This document shows positions 1 to 8,290 of a DNA stretch of 64,000 nt, one piece after another. The notes under the pieces are model-generated. The model was not told where the DNA came from. It saw only the letters and a program-made list of their open reading frames with translations, and made no database searches. The stretch comes from Micrococcaceae bacterium Sec5.1 (GTDB lineage: Bacteria > Actinomycetota > Actinomycetes > Actinomycetales > Micrococcaceae), in the NCBI GenBank assembly GCA_039636795.1, contig CP143430.1:2418001-2482000 (forward strand). The letters are read 5' to 3'. The position numbers and the translations under genes are program-made. Each line of letters opens with the position of its first letter. Positions within the stretch are counted from its first letter, which is position 1.

Positions 1-19
1 TTCAGGAACGGGTCAGGGT

Positions 20-138
20 GTCAGGTTGGGTTGTAAGAATTCCTTGAGCAACTGTCAGTGAATGAGAATCCGGACCCTATTCTGACAGCCCTTGGTCACC
101 TGCCTGACGTCAGGTTGGGGTGTGCCCTATTCTCATGG
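20..138. repeat. Paired short direct repeats, possible IS end
   Basis: The block GTCAGGTTGGG-TGT occurs at about 20-34 and again at 109-123. CCCTATTCT occurs at 75-83 and 125-133. Two interleaved repeated blocks within 120 bp look like the multiple terminal repeats of IS21-type elements. No transposase is visible next to them in the window, so assignment to an IS end is inference; the repeats themselves are seen directly. Confidence 0.35.
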
Positions 139-355
139 GGGATCAGCTCACCGGTCTAAAGGGTAGTACCGCAGGGCTAATCCTTGGCTTCTGCTTATTC
201 GGGTCACGGGCCGTCTCGTCCTGATCGAATTGGCATCCGCTACTAATCTGCTCATCCGAGCCTGTTCGTCGATGGCCACTTTCGCTTCGGTAAACCGCGA
301 ACAGCAATGAGCATGCTGACAATAGCTATGGCCCTGGGAGCCGTCGTCAGGAAAG

Positions 356-500
356 GTGAGTCTCGACTTCGATTTCGATGAGCACGCCTTCGATCGCCAG
401 ACCGGTGATTCCCGCGATGGTTTGGGACGGATGGACGTTGGCTGCCTTGGACCTCTTCGATCGCCGCTTTGATAGTTTTTGTAGCCCTGGGTGTCAGGTG
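356..500 (-). pseudogene. RidA/YjgF family C-terminal relic
   Basis: On the minus strand 450-361 translates to a peptide containing NVHPSQTIAGI and ending VLIEIEVE. That matches the C-terminal strand of RidA-type imine deaminases, where a Pro-rich turn is followed by V-IE-EAIA. Upstream, in a different frame, TIKAAIEEVQG resembles the preceding RidA helix, so the gene is frameshifted and its N-terminal half is missing. RidA homologues are frequent partners of flavin-dependent catabolic genes. This one is only a remnant. The rest of 140-762 shows nothing else recognisable apart from an operator-like site at 722. Confidence 0.4.
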
Positions 501-721
501 TAGATGGTCCGGTGAGCAACGTCCTGTCATGACGCGCCCATCGAAGCCAGTGGGTGTCTCGGTGGAACGCGGCGTCTGTAGCTTCGGATGTGGCACGGTT
601 CTGCGCGTTCACACGTCCAGAAAATTACGATTCACCCACCTCACGGACAAGACTACTTTTGACTGTGCCTCAAGTCATAGCCTCAGTGCGGCACGCTCAG
701 ATTGCCTTGATAGACTTCGGA

Positions 722-735
722 TGAATACGACTCCA
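722..735. promoter_or_regulatory. LacI-type operator copy, upstream of SDR
   Basis: TGAATACGACTCCA differs at one base from the reverse complement of TGGAATCGTATTCA, the motif recurring through this window. It lies 27 bp before the GTG start of the SDR at 763. It is a single site without a second copy about 22 bp away. Function as an operator is inferred from the recurrence. Confidence 0.45.
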
Positions 736-762
736 AGCGCGGTCCGGACATAAGGATCGATC

Positions 763-1527
763 GTGGCGTATGAGCTTGAAGGAACGGTTGCACTCATCAC
801 GGGCGCCAGTAGCGGGATCGGGGCGGCAACGGCAAGACGCCTTGCGAGGGAGGGCGCGCAGGTTGCGCTGGTGGCCAGGCCGGGTGAACGTCTTAAGCAG
901 GTGGCGCAAATAATCACGAGTGAGGATGGCGCGCCCCAGGCAATTACTGCTGACATAACATCCCGCGCCGGCGCAGAATCTGCTGTCGAGCAGGCCGTTG
1001 ACACGTACGGCCGACTGGATATCGTCGTCAACAACGCAGGGGCAATGCTTATCGGCCCGTTCGCAGAAGCACCGGAGGGTGAATGGGAACGAATGATCGA
1101 TGTGAATGTGCTTGGTCTCCTGTATGTCTCGAAGGCCGCTTTGCCGCATTTGATTAAGGCGGCGGGCGAGGAACCGCGACGTACCTCGGATTTAGTCAAC
1201 ATCAGCTCCTCGGCAGGCCGGGTCGCCCTTGCAGGCGCCGCTGTGTACAACTTGACCAAGTTTGGCGTTAATGGTTTCAGCGAGGCACTGCGCCAGGAAA
1301 TGCAGCCCCAGCGGGTACGGGTCAGTGTGATCGAACCGGGAAATGTTGACACAGAGCTTGCCTCGCATACCCGGGAGGAGTTGCAACCAGAAGTGCAGTC
1401 CCAAATATCTGCCATCGAAAGGCTCCAACCCGAGGACATTGCCGATGCCATCGCTTACGTGGTCACCCGCAAACGTCGAGTCGCTGTCAATGAAGTATTC
1501 GTGCGTGCTGCCGCCCACAGCTGGTAG
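763..1527 (+). CDS. SDR family NAD(P)-dependent oxidoreductase
   Basis: 254-residue classical short-chain dehydrogenase. The cofactor motif TGASSGIG is near residue 15, NNAG follows the fourth strand, the catalytic Ser lies in NISSSAG, and the Tyr-Lys pair is in YNLTK. It probably interconverts an alcohol and a ketone with NAD(P)H in the cytoplasm. GTG is the start; no strong Shine-Dalgarno is visible. It stands alone, with an operator-like site 27 bp upstream, which would link it to the catabolic regulon. The substrate cannot be read from the sequence. Closest general class: YdfG-like 3-hydroxy acid/ketone reductases. Confidence 0.85.
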   Translation: MAYELEGTVALITGASSGIGAATARRLAREGAQVALVARPGERLKQVAQIITSEDGAPQAITADITSRAGAESAVEQAVDTYGRLDIVVNNAGAMLIGPFAEAPEGEWERMIDVNVLGLLYVSKAALPHLIKAAGEEPRRTSDLVNISSSAGRVALAGAAVYNLTKFGVNGFSEALRQEMQPQRVRVSVIEPGNVDTELASHTREELQPEVQSQISAIERLQPEDIADAIAYVVTRKRRVAVNEVFVRAAAHSW

Positions 1528-1556
1528 GCAGATCCAGACCTGAACAAGGAAAATTA

Positions 1557-1726
1557 ATGCGGCTCAAGCCCCGCACGTTTCACCAAGGTGCTTCGACTAC
1601 GGCAAGCGGTTTGAGAATGGAAAGTTTGCGGCCACGAACATCAATGAAGGGGACCTGCTTGTGGTGTTCCGCGTGGTGCTCGCTGGCAGCGAGGGGCTAT
1701 TTGGCACCGGCTGAAGATCGAAAGTC
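1557..1726 (+). pseudogene. Unidentified coding remnant downstream of SDR
   Basis: One plus-strand frame at about 1570-1726 gives an orderly peptide containing CFDYGKRFENGKFAATNI and ending FRVVLAGSEGLFGTG at a stop codon. It looks like a conserved protein tail rather than random translation. No start codon or ribosome site fits this frame, so it is read as the 3' end of a lost gene. I do not recognise the family. Bases 1727-1888 hold nothing I can identify. Confidence 0.25.
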
Positions 1727-1888
1727 CCTGGCCCCGAATCCGGTACACCAGGTCCTGCGGGCACCGGCCAAACTGGCTTCCCCGCTCCCGAACGAACCAC
1801 AGTAGCCGCATTCCTCGTGTCGGATCTGGCAGTAGAGGCAGTCGACGCGAGGACTGCGGCTTTCGCCTGTGAGATCCACCCAGAGGCT

Positions 1889-2296
1889 TCAGGACCGCAG
1901 GCGATGAGTTCGGCTGCTGAAAAACACCAGGGGTCGCTGATCTTCGTCTCGGTGCACGCTGAGCACCTCAAGCAGCATGAGCGTGCGTTCGGCGGCTTCC
2001 ACAGCGGTGTGCGGCTCCACCACTAACCTCGCCAGGGCCCCGCGCACGAATGCCGACCCGTCGTCGACGTCTATCTCGATGCCGACGAAACGGGACCCGC
2101 CAGGGTCACGCAGCTCGTTGAGCACCCGTTCACTCTGCTCACCGAGGACACTGATTCGCAGCGCGGCGAGGTGCGCAGAACCGGCCAGGTGGTTGATGTG
2201 CGCGAAGGGGATCGAGTGCAGTGCCGGATCCAACGACACCGACACGAGCGAGTTCGCGGGCATTCCGAGGATCTGTCCGCGGACTTCCGCGGCCAC
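1889..2296 (-). CDS. Flavin reductase domain protein, damaged 5' end
   Basis: The frame carries flavin-reductase-like hallmarks: FPTGLSVVAAE (in frame just upstream of the GTG at 2296), GMPANSLVSVSLDPAL, a central ISVLGEQ and the C-terminal VFFSSRTHRL. Such proteins reduce FMN with NAD(P)H for a two-component monooxygenase, and the NtaA-type gene immediately upstream on the same strand is the obvious partner. The first conserved motif lies before any usable start codon in this frame. The only nearby ATG (about 2341) is in another frame, suggesting a frameshift near the start. It may be a pseudogene, or start at the GTG and be truncated. The family call is good; functionality is doubtful. Confidence 0.6.
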   Translation of the reverse strand: MAAEVRGQILGMPANSLVSVSLDPALHSIPFAHINHLAGSAHLAALRISVLGEQSERVLNELRDPGGSRFVGIEIDVDDGSAFVRGALARLVVEPHTAVEAAERTLMLLEVLSVHRDEDQRPLVFFSSRTHRLRS

Positions 2297-2358
2297 GACC
2301 GACAGTCCGGTCGGGAAGCCCGCGAGCGCGCGTTGGCATGGCTCTGGTGTGGGCTGTG

Positions 2359-3681
2359 TTACGAGATCCGGGGGTCCAGTCCGTACTGGCGCTCAATGCC
2401 AAGGTGGTCACGAAGGGTTGTGCCCTCGTAGTCCTGGTGGAAGAGTCCGCGCTCCTGGAGGATCGGTACGACCTCGTCGACGAAGGTGTCGATGCCGTCC
2501 TTGTAGATATCGATCGATACCCAGAACCCGTCGACGGCGCCCGATTCGAACCACTCCTGCATGTGGTCTGCCGTGACGGATGCCGGCCCGATGGGCGTCG
2601 GGTGGTAGTCGATGACGCCGTGGGCGAGGATCTCGCGAATCGTCCAGCCCTGCTTCGCGACCTCGAGCGCGCGCGGCGCGCGCGGATCGAATGGGGTCGG
2701 ATGTGCGACCGCGAGCTGCTCGGGCGCGATCGGGCGATCGATCTGGGCAGGCAGCAGCTCGATGCCGAGCATCTGGCCGAGGTAGGGGAGGCGGCTCGGA
2801 AATGTGTCGGAAGCGAGCTGCATCCGCCGATCGACGGCCTCGCGCACGGTGGGTGCAATTGCGGGCATGAGGCCGGCGAAGAACTTGATCTCGTCAGGGT
2901 TCCGCCCCATCCGCTCGGCGGCATCGCGGGCCGCCTGCCGCTGCGCGCGAGCGTCGTCCATCGAGAATGTGGAACCGATAACCCCGTTCGCGTAACGACC
3001 CGCGATGCCGAGCCCATTGGCACCTCCGCCGGCCTGGAAGATGACGGGCTGGCCCTGCTTCGACGGCGGGATCGGCAGCGGCCCACGTGAGGCAACATAC
3101 TCGCCGCTGAGGTTGACCGGACCGATCTTCGACGGGTCTGCGAAGCGTCCCGTGCTCTTGTCGCCGATCCAGGCATCTTCTTGCCAGCTGCCCCATAGGG
3201 CCTGGACGATCTGAATCGTCTCGTGCGCCCGCTGGTATCGCTCGGGACGGCCGGCCACCTGTGCGCCGTAGTTCGCGGCGGCGGTCGGGTCGCTCGTCGT
3301 GGCGGGGTTCCACCCCACTCTGCCATGGCTGAGCACGTCCAGCGCCTTGAATTGGCGGGCGAGGTTGTACGGCTCCATGAATGTGGTGGATCCGGTGGAC
3401 ACCATCCCGATGCGTGAGGTGCCGTGCGCGACTGCCGCGAGGGTGATCATCGGGTCCAGCGTCATCTGCGGCGCCTCATGCGTCAAGTCAGTTGAGAGGG
3501 CCGGGGTGTCGGGGACGAAGAGGAACTGTAACTTGCCGCGCTCCGCGGCCTGGGCGAAGCGAACCATGGCGTCGAAGTTTGTGTAGTCGAAGGGGTCGAC
3601 GTTGGGGGCGCGCCACGCTGAGACCTGCGCTCCGTACCCGTTACCGAACTGCATGCCGAGCAGCATCTTTCGCGTAGTCAT
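2359..3681 (-). CDS. NtaA/SnaA/DszA-family FMN-dependent monooxygenase
   Basis: 440 residues, normal for this subfamily of bacterial-luciferase-like monooxygenases (nitrilotriacetate, dibenzothiophene-sulfone and pristinamycin enzymes). Diagnostic stretches: the N-terminal LGMQFGNGYG, the mid-protein LSHGRVGWNPATT typical of this class (DxxSxGRxxWNxVTS), and the barrel strand FQAGGG. These enzymes use FMNH2 from a separate reductase to oxygenate C-N, C-S or similar bonds. The start is preceded by GAAAGAAAGAAG on the coding strand. It is divergent from a TetR gene, which probably controls it, and a damaged flavin reductase follows. Substrate unknown. Confidence 0.85.
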   Translation of the reverse strand: MTTRKMLLGMQFGNGYGAQVSAWRAPNVDPFDYTNFDAMVRFAQAAERGKLQFLFVPDTPALSTDLTHEAPQMTLDPMITLAAVAHGTSRIGMVSTGSTTFMEPYNLARQFKALDVLSHGRVGWNPATTSDPTAAANYGAQVAGRPERYQRAHETIQIVQALWGSWQEDAWIGDKSTGRFADPSKIGPVNLSGEYVASRGPLPIPPSKQGQPVIFQAGGGANGLGIAGRYANGVIGSTFSMDDARAQRQAARDAAERMGRNPDEIKFFAGLMPAIAPTVREAVDRRMQLASDTFPSRLPYLGQMLGIELLPAQIDRPIAPEQLAVAHPTPFDPRAPRALEVAKQGWTIREILAHGVIDYHPTPIGPASVTADHMQEWFESGAVDGFWVSIDIYKDGIDTFVDEVVPILQERGLFHQDYEGTTLRDHLGIERQYGLDPRIS

Positions 3682-3829
3682 AGGGACTTCTTTCTTTCTC
3701 TCAATCGGTGTCGGGCGTGGAGTCCGCGGCGACGAGGGCCGCGAGTGTGTGGTCCGTGAAGCCTGCTGGTGACGTTGCCGATGTTGGACTTAGGGTGATG
3801 GCGGATTGCTGAGCCGAGACACCAGTATA

Positions 3830-3862
3830 TGACAGTCACTGCCACTTAGGCAGCGATGTACA
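3830..3862. promoter_or_regulatory. Imperfect inverted repeat, probable TetR operator
   Basis: The arms TGACAGTCACTGCC (3830-3843) and GGCAGCGATGTACA (3849-3862) flank a 5-bp centre. The inner CTGCC/GGCAG is perfect and the outer bases partly match. It sits in the intergenic region between the divergent NtaA-type gene and the tetR gene, ending 9 bp before the tetR ATG, the usual place for an autoregulatory TetR operator. Binding is inferred. Confidence 0.5.
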
Positions 3863-3871
3863 CTTTTAGAC

Positions 3872-4522
3872 ATGAATGAGCCTTCTCCAGTCGCCGCGGC
3901 GCCGCTGGGTCTTCGCGAGAGGCGCCGCCGGGAGACGCTACGTGAAGTGTCGGATGCCGCGCTGCAGTTGTTTGAACGCAACGGTTTTACGGAGACCACG
4001 GTCGATGACATCGCGGATGCGGCCGGAATCTCCCAGCGCACCTTCTTTCGGTACTACGCCACGAAGGAACAGGCCGTCTGCGTCAACGACGTAGGCTTGG
4101 GCGCCGTGATGGATGAGACGGTCGCGGTGATCCGCAGCGGCGCACCGGTCGTCGCGGCCCTCGAAGACGCGTGGATGCGACTGTTCGGTGAGTTCGACGC
4201 ACGGCCCGAGGAGCACCGCCGGACGCTACGTGTACGACGTCTGGTGCAGAGCGAGCCCGCACTTCTGGCGCGAACGCTGGCCAATGAAGCCGAGCGCATC
4301 GACGAGTTGACAGATGCCGCCGTCGACGCCGCTGGCGCAAGCGCCGACGTGCTCACCGCCCGCGCGCTGGTGGCATTGGTCTCGACGACAACTCGCCTCG
4401 CGTTCGACGAATGGGCTCGCAGGGCCGAGATGGGGGCCGATGCCAGCGTGCGCGACATCTATCTGGAGTTGCGGCGCGGGCTCGGAACTTACGCCCGACA
4501 CCTGACCGGCGAACTACTCTGA
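3872..4522 (+). CDS. TetR family transcriptional regulator
   Basis: 216 residues. The N-terminal helix-turn-helix is clear: RRRETLREVSDAALQLF, then FTETTVDDIADAAGIS and RTFFRYYATKE at residues about 17-68. The C-terminal two thirds is a helical ligand-binding domain of ordinary length. No good Shine-Dalgarno precedes the ATG, so it may be leaderless or weakly translated. An inverted repeat overlaps its promoter. By position it most likely represses itself and the divergent FMN monooxygenase gene. The ligand is unknown. Confidence 0.9.
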   Translation: MNEPSPVAAAPLGLRERRRRETLREVSDAALQLFERNGFTETTVDDIADAAGISQRTFFRYYATKEQAVCVNDVGLGAVMDETVAVIRSGAPVVAALEDAWMRLFGEFDARPEEHRRTLRVRRLVQSEPALLARTLANEAERIDELTDAAVDAAGASADVLTARALVALVSTTTRLAFDEWARRAEMGADASVRDIYLELRRGLGTYARHLTGELL

Positions 4523-4841
4523 GCCTGTTCTGCCGTGAGGGCATAGGAGACTGCTGAACAACGTGGTTGTGGGCCGGCGGGACTTCATGCTCTCCCTCTG
4601 GCGGTGATCATAACGGAGCAATTCCGTACCCCTATGCGGGCAATGGGAGTCGGCGCGCCATACACCGTTCCACTGCCATTTTCGCCGCGACAGCACCGTT
4701 CCTCCTGTCGCCAGCTACCCCAACCCTGCATCCCACTAATTTGGACGGCCTTGTCCTTGGCGGGTGCGTGGGATTGTCCGCCCACGGATTCGTCCGCAGC
4801 GTTACCGAGCGGACCAGGAGCGGCCTGTGCTCCGGATGTTG
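4523..4841. other. Intergenic stretch, nothing recognised
   Basis: About 320 bp between convergently arranged tetR and the CocE gene. Short open frames are present on both strands but none resembles a known protein or has a credible ribosome site. No clear terminator hairpin with a T-tract was seen. Confidence 0.4.
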
Positions 4842-6572
4842 TTAACGGGTGATGATGGGCAAGACGAGCCGGCTGGGGTGTTCGGGTCCGTGCATGATCC
4901 GGTTGGTCGCTACTATCGCCTGATCCACAGACTCCTGGGCGATAAAGCCTCCGGTGTTCGTATTCCGGTCGAAGCGGGGGAAGTTGCTGCTGGAAATATC
5001 GAGCCGGATGCGGTGACCGGGCAGGAAGACGTTGGAGGTCACCGCCATCGGTACGGTCACCTCGTACACCTCACCGGGGGTCAGGGGCGCGGGGTTCGAC
5101 AGGTCGTTCCGGTAGCGCAGACGCAGGATGCCGTCGCAGAGGTTGATTGCGCGTCCGTCGGGAAAGACGTCAACGAGTTTGGCGGTGATATCCGTGTCCA
5201 CGGCGCTTGAAGAGACGAACACCTTGAGCTCCACGTGCCCGGTCACTTCAATGGGCTCCTCGAGGACGGGTCCGGTGTAGCAAAGGACGTCGGATCGGCC
5301 ATCCACAACCTTCTGGTCAACTGGTCCTACCAATCCCGGCACACTCGGAAGAAGGGCGCCACCGGCGGTGGGCAGTGGATCACGTGGATCGTACTGGAAT
5401 TCGTCGTGGCCCGCCATCGAGGATGCGGCGGACTGGAGGGTGCCATCGCCGTGGCGGGTGTTGGCCGACCCGCCACTATGCAGGTGGTAATCCGTGTAGG
5501 ACGTGTCGGGGAGCGGCCAATCCTGCTCATCACGCCATTGATCAATGCCCATGACGAAGATCCGCACCCTGGGCGCGGGGGACTCGGGTACGAGACCACG
5601 GAGTGTCTGGTTGAAGAAGGCGATGTGTGCCTCGGTGGCGTCTCCGACGCCAAGTGGGCCGAAGTGCCGATCTGCATACTGCCCGGTGAGCGGCCCGTGT
5701 TCCCATGGGCCGATAATCAGGCGGGAGTCCTCACGTGCCGTCTCCGACGCGCCCTGGGTGCGGACACGGACGAAGTCGGAGACCGTTCCGTTGATCTTGA
5801 GGTCGTACCAGCCGCCGGTGGCCAATATTGGGACGGTCGTCGAACTGACCAGGGGGGACCAGTCCTGGGCGGCCCAGTAGCCGTCGAAGTCGGGATGGGC
5901 CAGCCAATCGTCGAACCATCGCCCCTTCCCAATCACGGGCAAATCTGCAACCGGAGTGTCATCGTTGAGTGACAGCGGGTTCAGGAGTGAGCCGCCGAGC
6001 CGCATCAGTGTGGCGGGGTCGCTCGCCCTGCCGCTTGCCAGGTCCCGTTGTTCTTCGCCGGCATACATCAAGGCGTTCCACATGGTGTCAAGGCTCAAAG
6101 ACAGGGCACCACCTTTTGAATACCAAAGTTCTGAGTACCAGTCGGTCGCTGCCATGGTGGGGGCGATGGCTTTCAGGCCGGGCGTTTCCTTGATCGCCAG
6201 GGCCCACTGGGTCATCCCCATGTACGAAGCCCCATACATGCCGATCGTGCCGTCTGACCATGCCTGCCGGGTGATCCAACCCACGGTGTCCTGACCATCA
6301 GCGATCTCGTTGATCTTGGGCTCGAACTCACCTTCCGAGCCAAAGGTGCCTCGCGCGTCCTGAAGGACGACTGCGTACCCCGCGTTCACCAGTCCGATCA
6401 GGCTGGGGTGTGGAGTTCCTGGCCCACCATACATCGTCGGCGTCTGCCTGTTGTACGGAGTTCGTACCAGAAGGGTCGGTGCGGTTCCCTCAAGCGGGCG
6501 CCAAATGTCAGCTGCCAGTGTGACTCCGTCCCGCATCGTCATCGTAACGTCGGGCTCATATATGTGCTTCAT
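4842..6572 (-). CDS. CocE/NonD family hydrolase (cocaine-esterase type)
   Basis: 576 residues, the usual length of the family. The triad is visible: Ser116 in GMYGASYMG, Asp257 in GGWYDLK and His292 in GPWEHGPL, closely matching the spacing in Rhodococcus cocaine esterase. The C-terminal jelly-roll (X-Pro dipeptidyl-peptidase C-terminal-like) domain begins near residue 340. It hydrolyses an acyl ester or amide. The start is placed at the internal ATG because AAAGGAGA lies just upstream; the longer frame to 6611 lacks a site. Operator-like sites lie about 140 bp and 370-400 bp upstream, so it probably belongs to the LacI-type regulon and may open or deprotect the substrate. Confidence 0.9.
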   Translation of the reverse strand: MKHIYEPDVTMTMRDGVTLAADIWRPLEGTAPTLLVRTPYNRQTPTMYGGPGTPHPSLIGLVNAGYAVVLQDARGTFGSEGEFEPKINEIADGQDTVGWITRQAWSDGTIGMYGASYMGMTQWALAIKETPGLKAIAPTMAATDWYSELWYSKGGALSLSLDTMWNALMYAGEEQRDLASGRASDPATLMRLGGSLLNPLSLNDDTPVADLPVIGKGRWFDDWLAHPDFDGYWAAQDWSPLVSSTTVPILATGGWYDLKINGTVSDFVRVRTQGASETAREDSRLIIGPWEHGPLTGQYADRHFGPLGVGDATEAHIAFFNQTLRGLVPESPAPRVRIFVMGIDQWRDEQDWPLPDTSYTDYHLHSGGSANTRHGDGTLQSAASSMAGHDEFQYDPRDPLPTAGGALLPSVPGLVGPVDQKVVDGRSDVLCYTGPVLEEPIEVTGHVELKVFVSSSAVDTDITAKLVDVFPDGRAINLCDGILRLRYRNDLSNPAPLTPGEVYEVTVPMAVTSNVFLPGHRIRLDISSSNFPRFDRNTNTGGFIAQESVDQAIVATNRIMHGPEHPSRLVLPIITR

Positions 6573-6710
6573 GAGTCTCTCCTTTGTGAACTCGAAGGGC
6601 CAGCTGTCCACGGATGCCAGCGCCGGGTCTTTTCAGGGGCGAACAAAGTGCTGCAGTACGCCTTCACTGCAGCGTTCAGGGTGAGATTGAGACACCCGAA
6701 GCTCGACTTT

Positions 6711-6724
6711 TGGGTACGATTCCA
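6711..6724. promoter_or_regulatory. LacI-type operator copy, upstream of cocE-like gene
   Basis: TGGGTACGATTCCA is the reverse complement of TGGAATCGTACCCA, two changes from the common motif, with the central CG kept. It is about 140 bp upstream of the esterase start. Single site. Confidence 0.45.
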
Positions 6725-6935
6725 TAGTACCTCTTAGCCAATAACCGTCGCCTCCGCGGGCATGCTCATGTCCTCTATTCTCGTGATCATCTGGCACTTG
6801 ATACTCCCCACATAAAGGAGCCAGTTGGAGCAGGTGGCATTGCCCCTTGGCACTAGGGTCACGGAACGCTTGCCTCATAGACACTCACTCCGGCCCAAGC
6901 CGACGATTAAAGCCGCGAGACAATTTCACCGTTTT

Positions 6936-6971
6936 TGGATACGATACTGTAAATTTATGAATGCGATTCCA
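6936..6971. promoter_or_regulatory. Tandem LacI-type operators in divergent region
   Basis: Two 14-bp copies, TGGATACGATACTG at 6936-6949 and TGAATGCGATTCCA at 6958-6971, are spaced 22 bp start to start. They are in the intergenic region between the cocE-like gene and the LLM gene at 7155, so they could serve both directions. The remainder of 6573-7154 shows no other gene or clear hairpin. Confidence 0.6.
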
Positions 6972-7154
6972 AAGTGTGTCGTACGGTCGATGGGGGCGCC
7001 AATATCGCTAGGCCCTTAGGACGCCCTGGACTCGGACTCCAATGAGCACGTGGACTCGGAACCCAGGTCATGCCTTACCCGCAAGCCGCGATAGCTCGAA
7101 GCAAGAATCCGCGGTTCCCTCATCGGAGCCGGTACCCCACAGGGAGAAGGTCGC

Positions 7155-8078
7155 ATGAAGACTGGCATTAAGTTCTATAACACCGATGAGACGTTTCCGC
7201 CTCTGGACTTCGCTCGTATGGTCGAGGACAGTGGTTTGGAGTCGATCTGGCTTCCGGACCATTCTCACGTTCCAGTTAGTTCGCGGGTGCCCGATGAGGA
7301 AAAAGGCGCTTACGGCCTCGCTGACGACCAGGAGCGGCGTTTCGCCGGGTCGCATTCGCCCGGAGGCATGCCGCGTGAGTACTACCGCAACTACGATCAG
7401 CTGATGTCGCTCGCGATGATGGGTGCGGTGACCTCGACCCTGCTGTTGGGCACCGGCATCTGTTTGGTCGTGCAACGCGACCCAATCACGCTTGCCAAGG
7501 AGATCGCCACGATCGACCGTTTGACGGGCGGACGCTTCCTCTTCGGCGTCGGTGCAGGAGCGGCGTGGAACGCTGCTGAGCTTGAGAATCACGGCGTAAA
7601 CCTCAAGACCCGCAACGGGCTCATGCTGGAACGCATCGAAGCCATGAAACAGATCTGGGGGCACGAAGAAGCGGAGTATCACGGGAAGCAAGTCGACTTC
7701 GATCCCATTTTCCAGTGGCCGAAACCCATCCAACAGCCGCATCCGCCCATTCTGATGGGCGGTATGGGTCCGATGGTGCTGGACCGAACACTGACTCACG
7801 CCGACGGCTGGATGCCTGGTCACAGTGAGGATACCTTCGACAGTCTCGGGGACCGGGTCACAGAGTTGCGCGAGCGGGCGGCGGCCCTGGGGAAGCCGGT
7901 GGAAGTCACTCTCAATATGGGGCGGCTCGACTTCGTAGAGCGATACCTTGAGCTCGGTCTGGATCGAGTCGTTTATTCGATTCCTGCGTCCTTGAATGAG
8001 AGTGAGACGCGAAAATTCGTGAGCGAGCTGGGAAAGATCGCTCAGGAGATCGACCACCGGTCCCCGGCGAGGGCGTGA
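7155..8078 (+). CDS. LLM class oxidoreductase, probably F420-dependent
   Basis: 307-residue luciferase-like TIM-barrel protein. The hallmark LTGGRFLFGVGAGAAWNAAELENHG near residue 125-150 is the pattern of actinobacterial F420-dependent members. The N-terminal LPDHSHVP is the usual strand-2 loop. It follows a GGGAGAAGG ribosome site and sits just before fgd and the F420 biosynthesis genes, supporting F420 rather than FMN as cofactor. Likely role: hydride transfer to an unsaturated or ketone intermediate. Substrate unknown. Confidence 0.8.
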   Translation: MKTGIKFYNTDETFPPLDFARMVEDSGLESIWLPDHSHVPVSSRVPDEEKGAYGLADDQERRFAGSHSPGGMPREYYRNYDQLMSLAMMGAVTSTLLLGTGICLVVQRDPITLAKEIATIDRLTGGRFLFGVGAGAAWNAAELENHGVNLKTRNGLMLERIEAMKQIWGHEEAEYHGKQVDFDPIFQWPKPIQQPHPPILMGGMGPMVLDRTLTHADGWMPGHSEDTFDSLGDRVTELRERAAALGKPVEVTLNMGRLDFVERYLELGLDRVVYSIPASLNESETRKFVSELGKIAQEIDHRSPARA

Positions 8079-8087
8079 TCGACTGGC

Positions 8088-8290
8088 ATGGCGCATGCAG
8101 GTTCTCGGGACTTCATTGTGCTTGAAGGCGGAGTCGAGTACCGGTACCGCGCAGGCGATGAATGGCTGAGCGAGCACGTGGGTGGGATCTGCCTTCCGCA
8201 ACACCCTTCCCCAGGAAACGAAGCGAGTATCTTTCCTGTCGCAGGGTTCCCCGAAGTTGACAATTTGAATGCATGTAGCGAGGAGTCTAA
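8088..8290 (+). pseudogene. Possible cupin fragment
   Basis: The short frame begins HAGSRDFIVLEGGVEYRY followed by GDEWLSEHVGGICLP, which resembles one cupin beta-hairpin (VLEGEVE...GDEW...G). Only about 35 residues match, and the rest is missing. It fills the gap between the LLM gene and fgd. It could also be a chance resemblance. Confidence 0.3.

Noticed and set aside
2221..3090. Plus-strand frame of 289 codons
   Set aside because: Antisense to the NtaA-type monooxygenase; low-complexity, no ribosome site.
2139..3326. Long minus-strand frame of 395 codons
   Set aside because: It overlaps the NtaA-type gene in another frame, is Arg/Ser/Pro-rich and has no family features; a GC-rich shadow.
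7068..8204. Minus-strand frame of 378 codons
   Set aside because: Antisense of the LLM gene at 7155, which has clear family motifs and a ribosome site.
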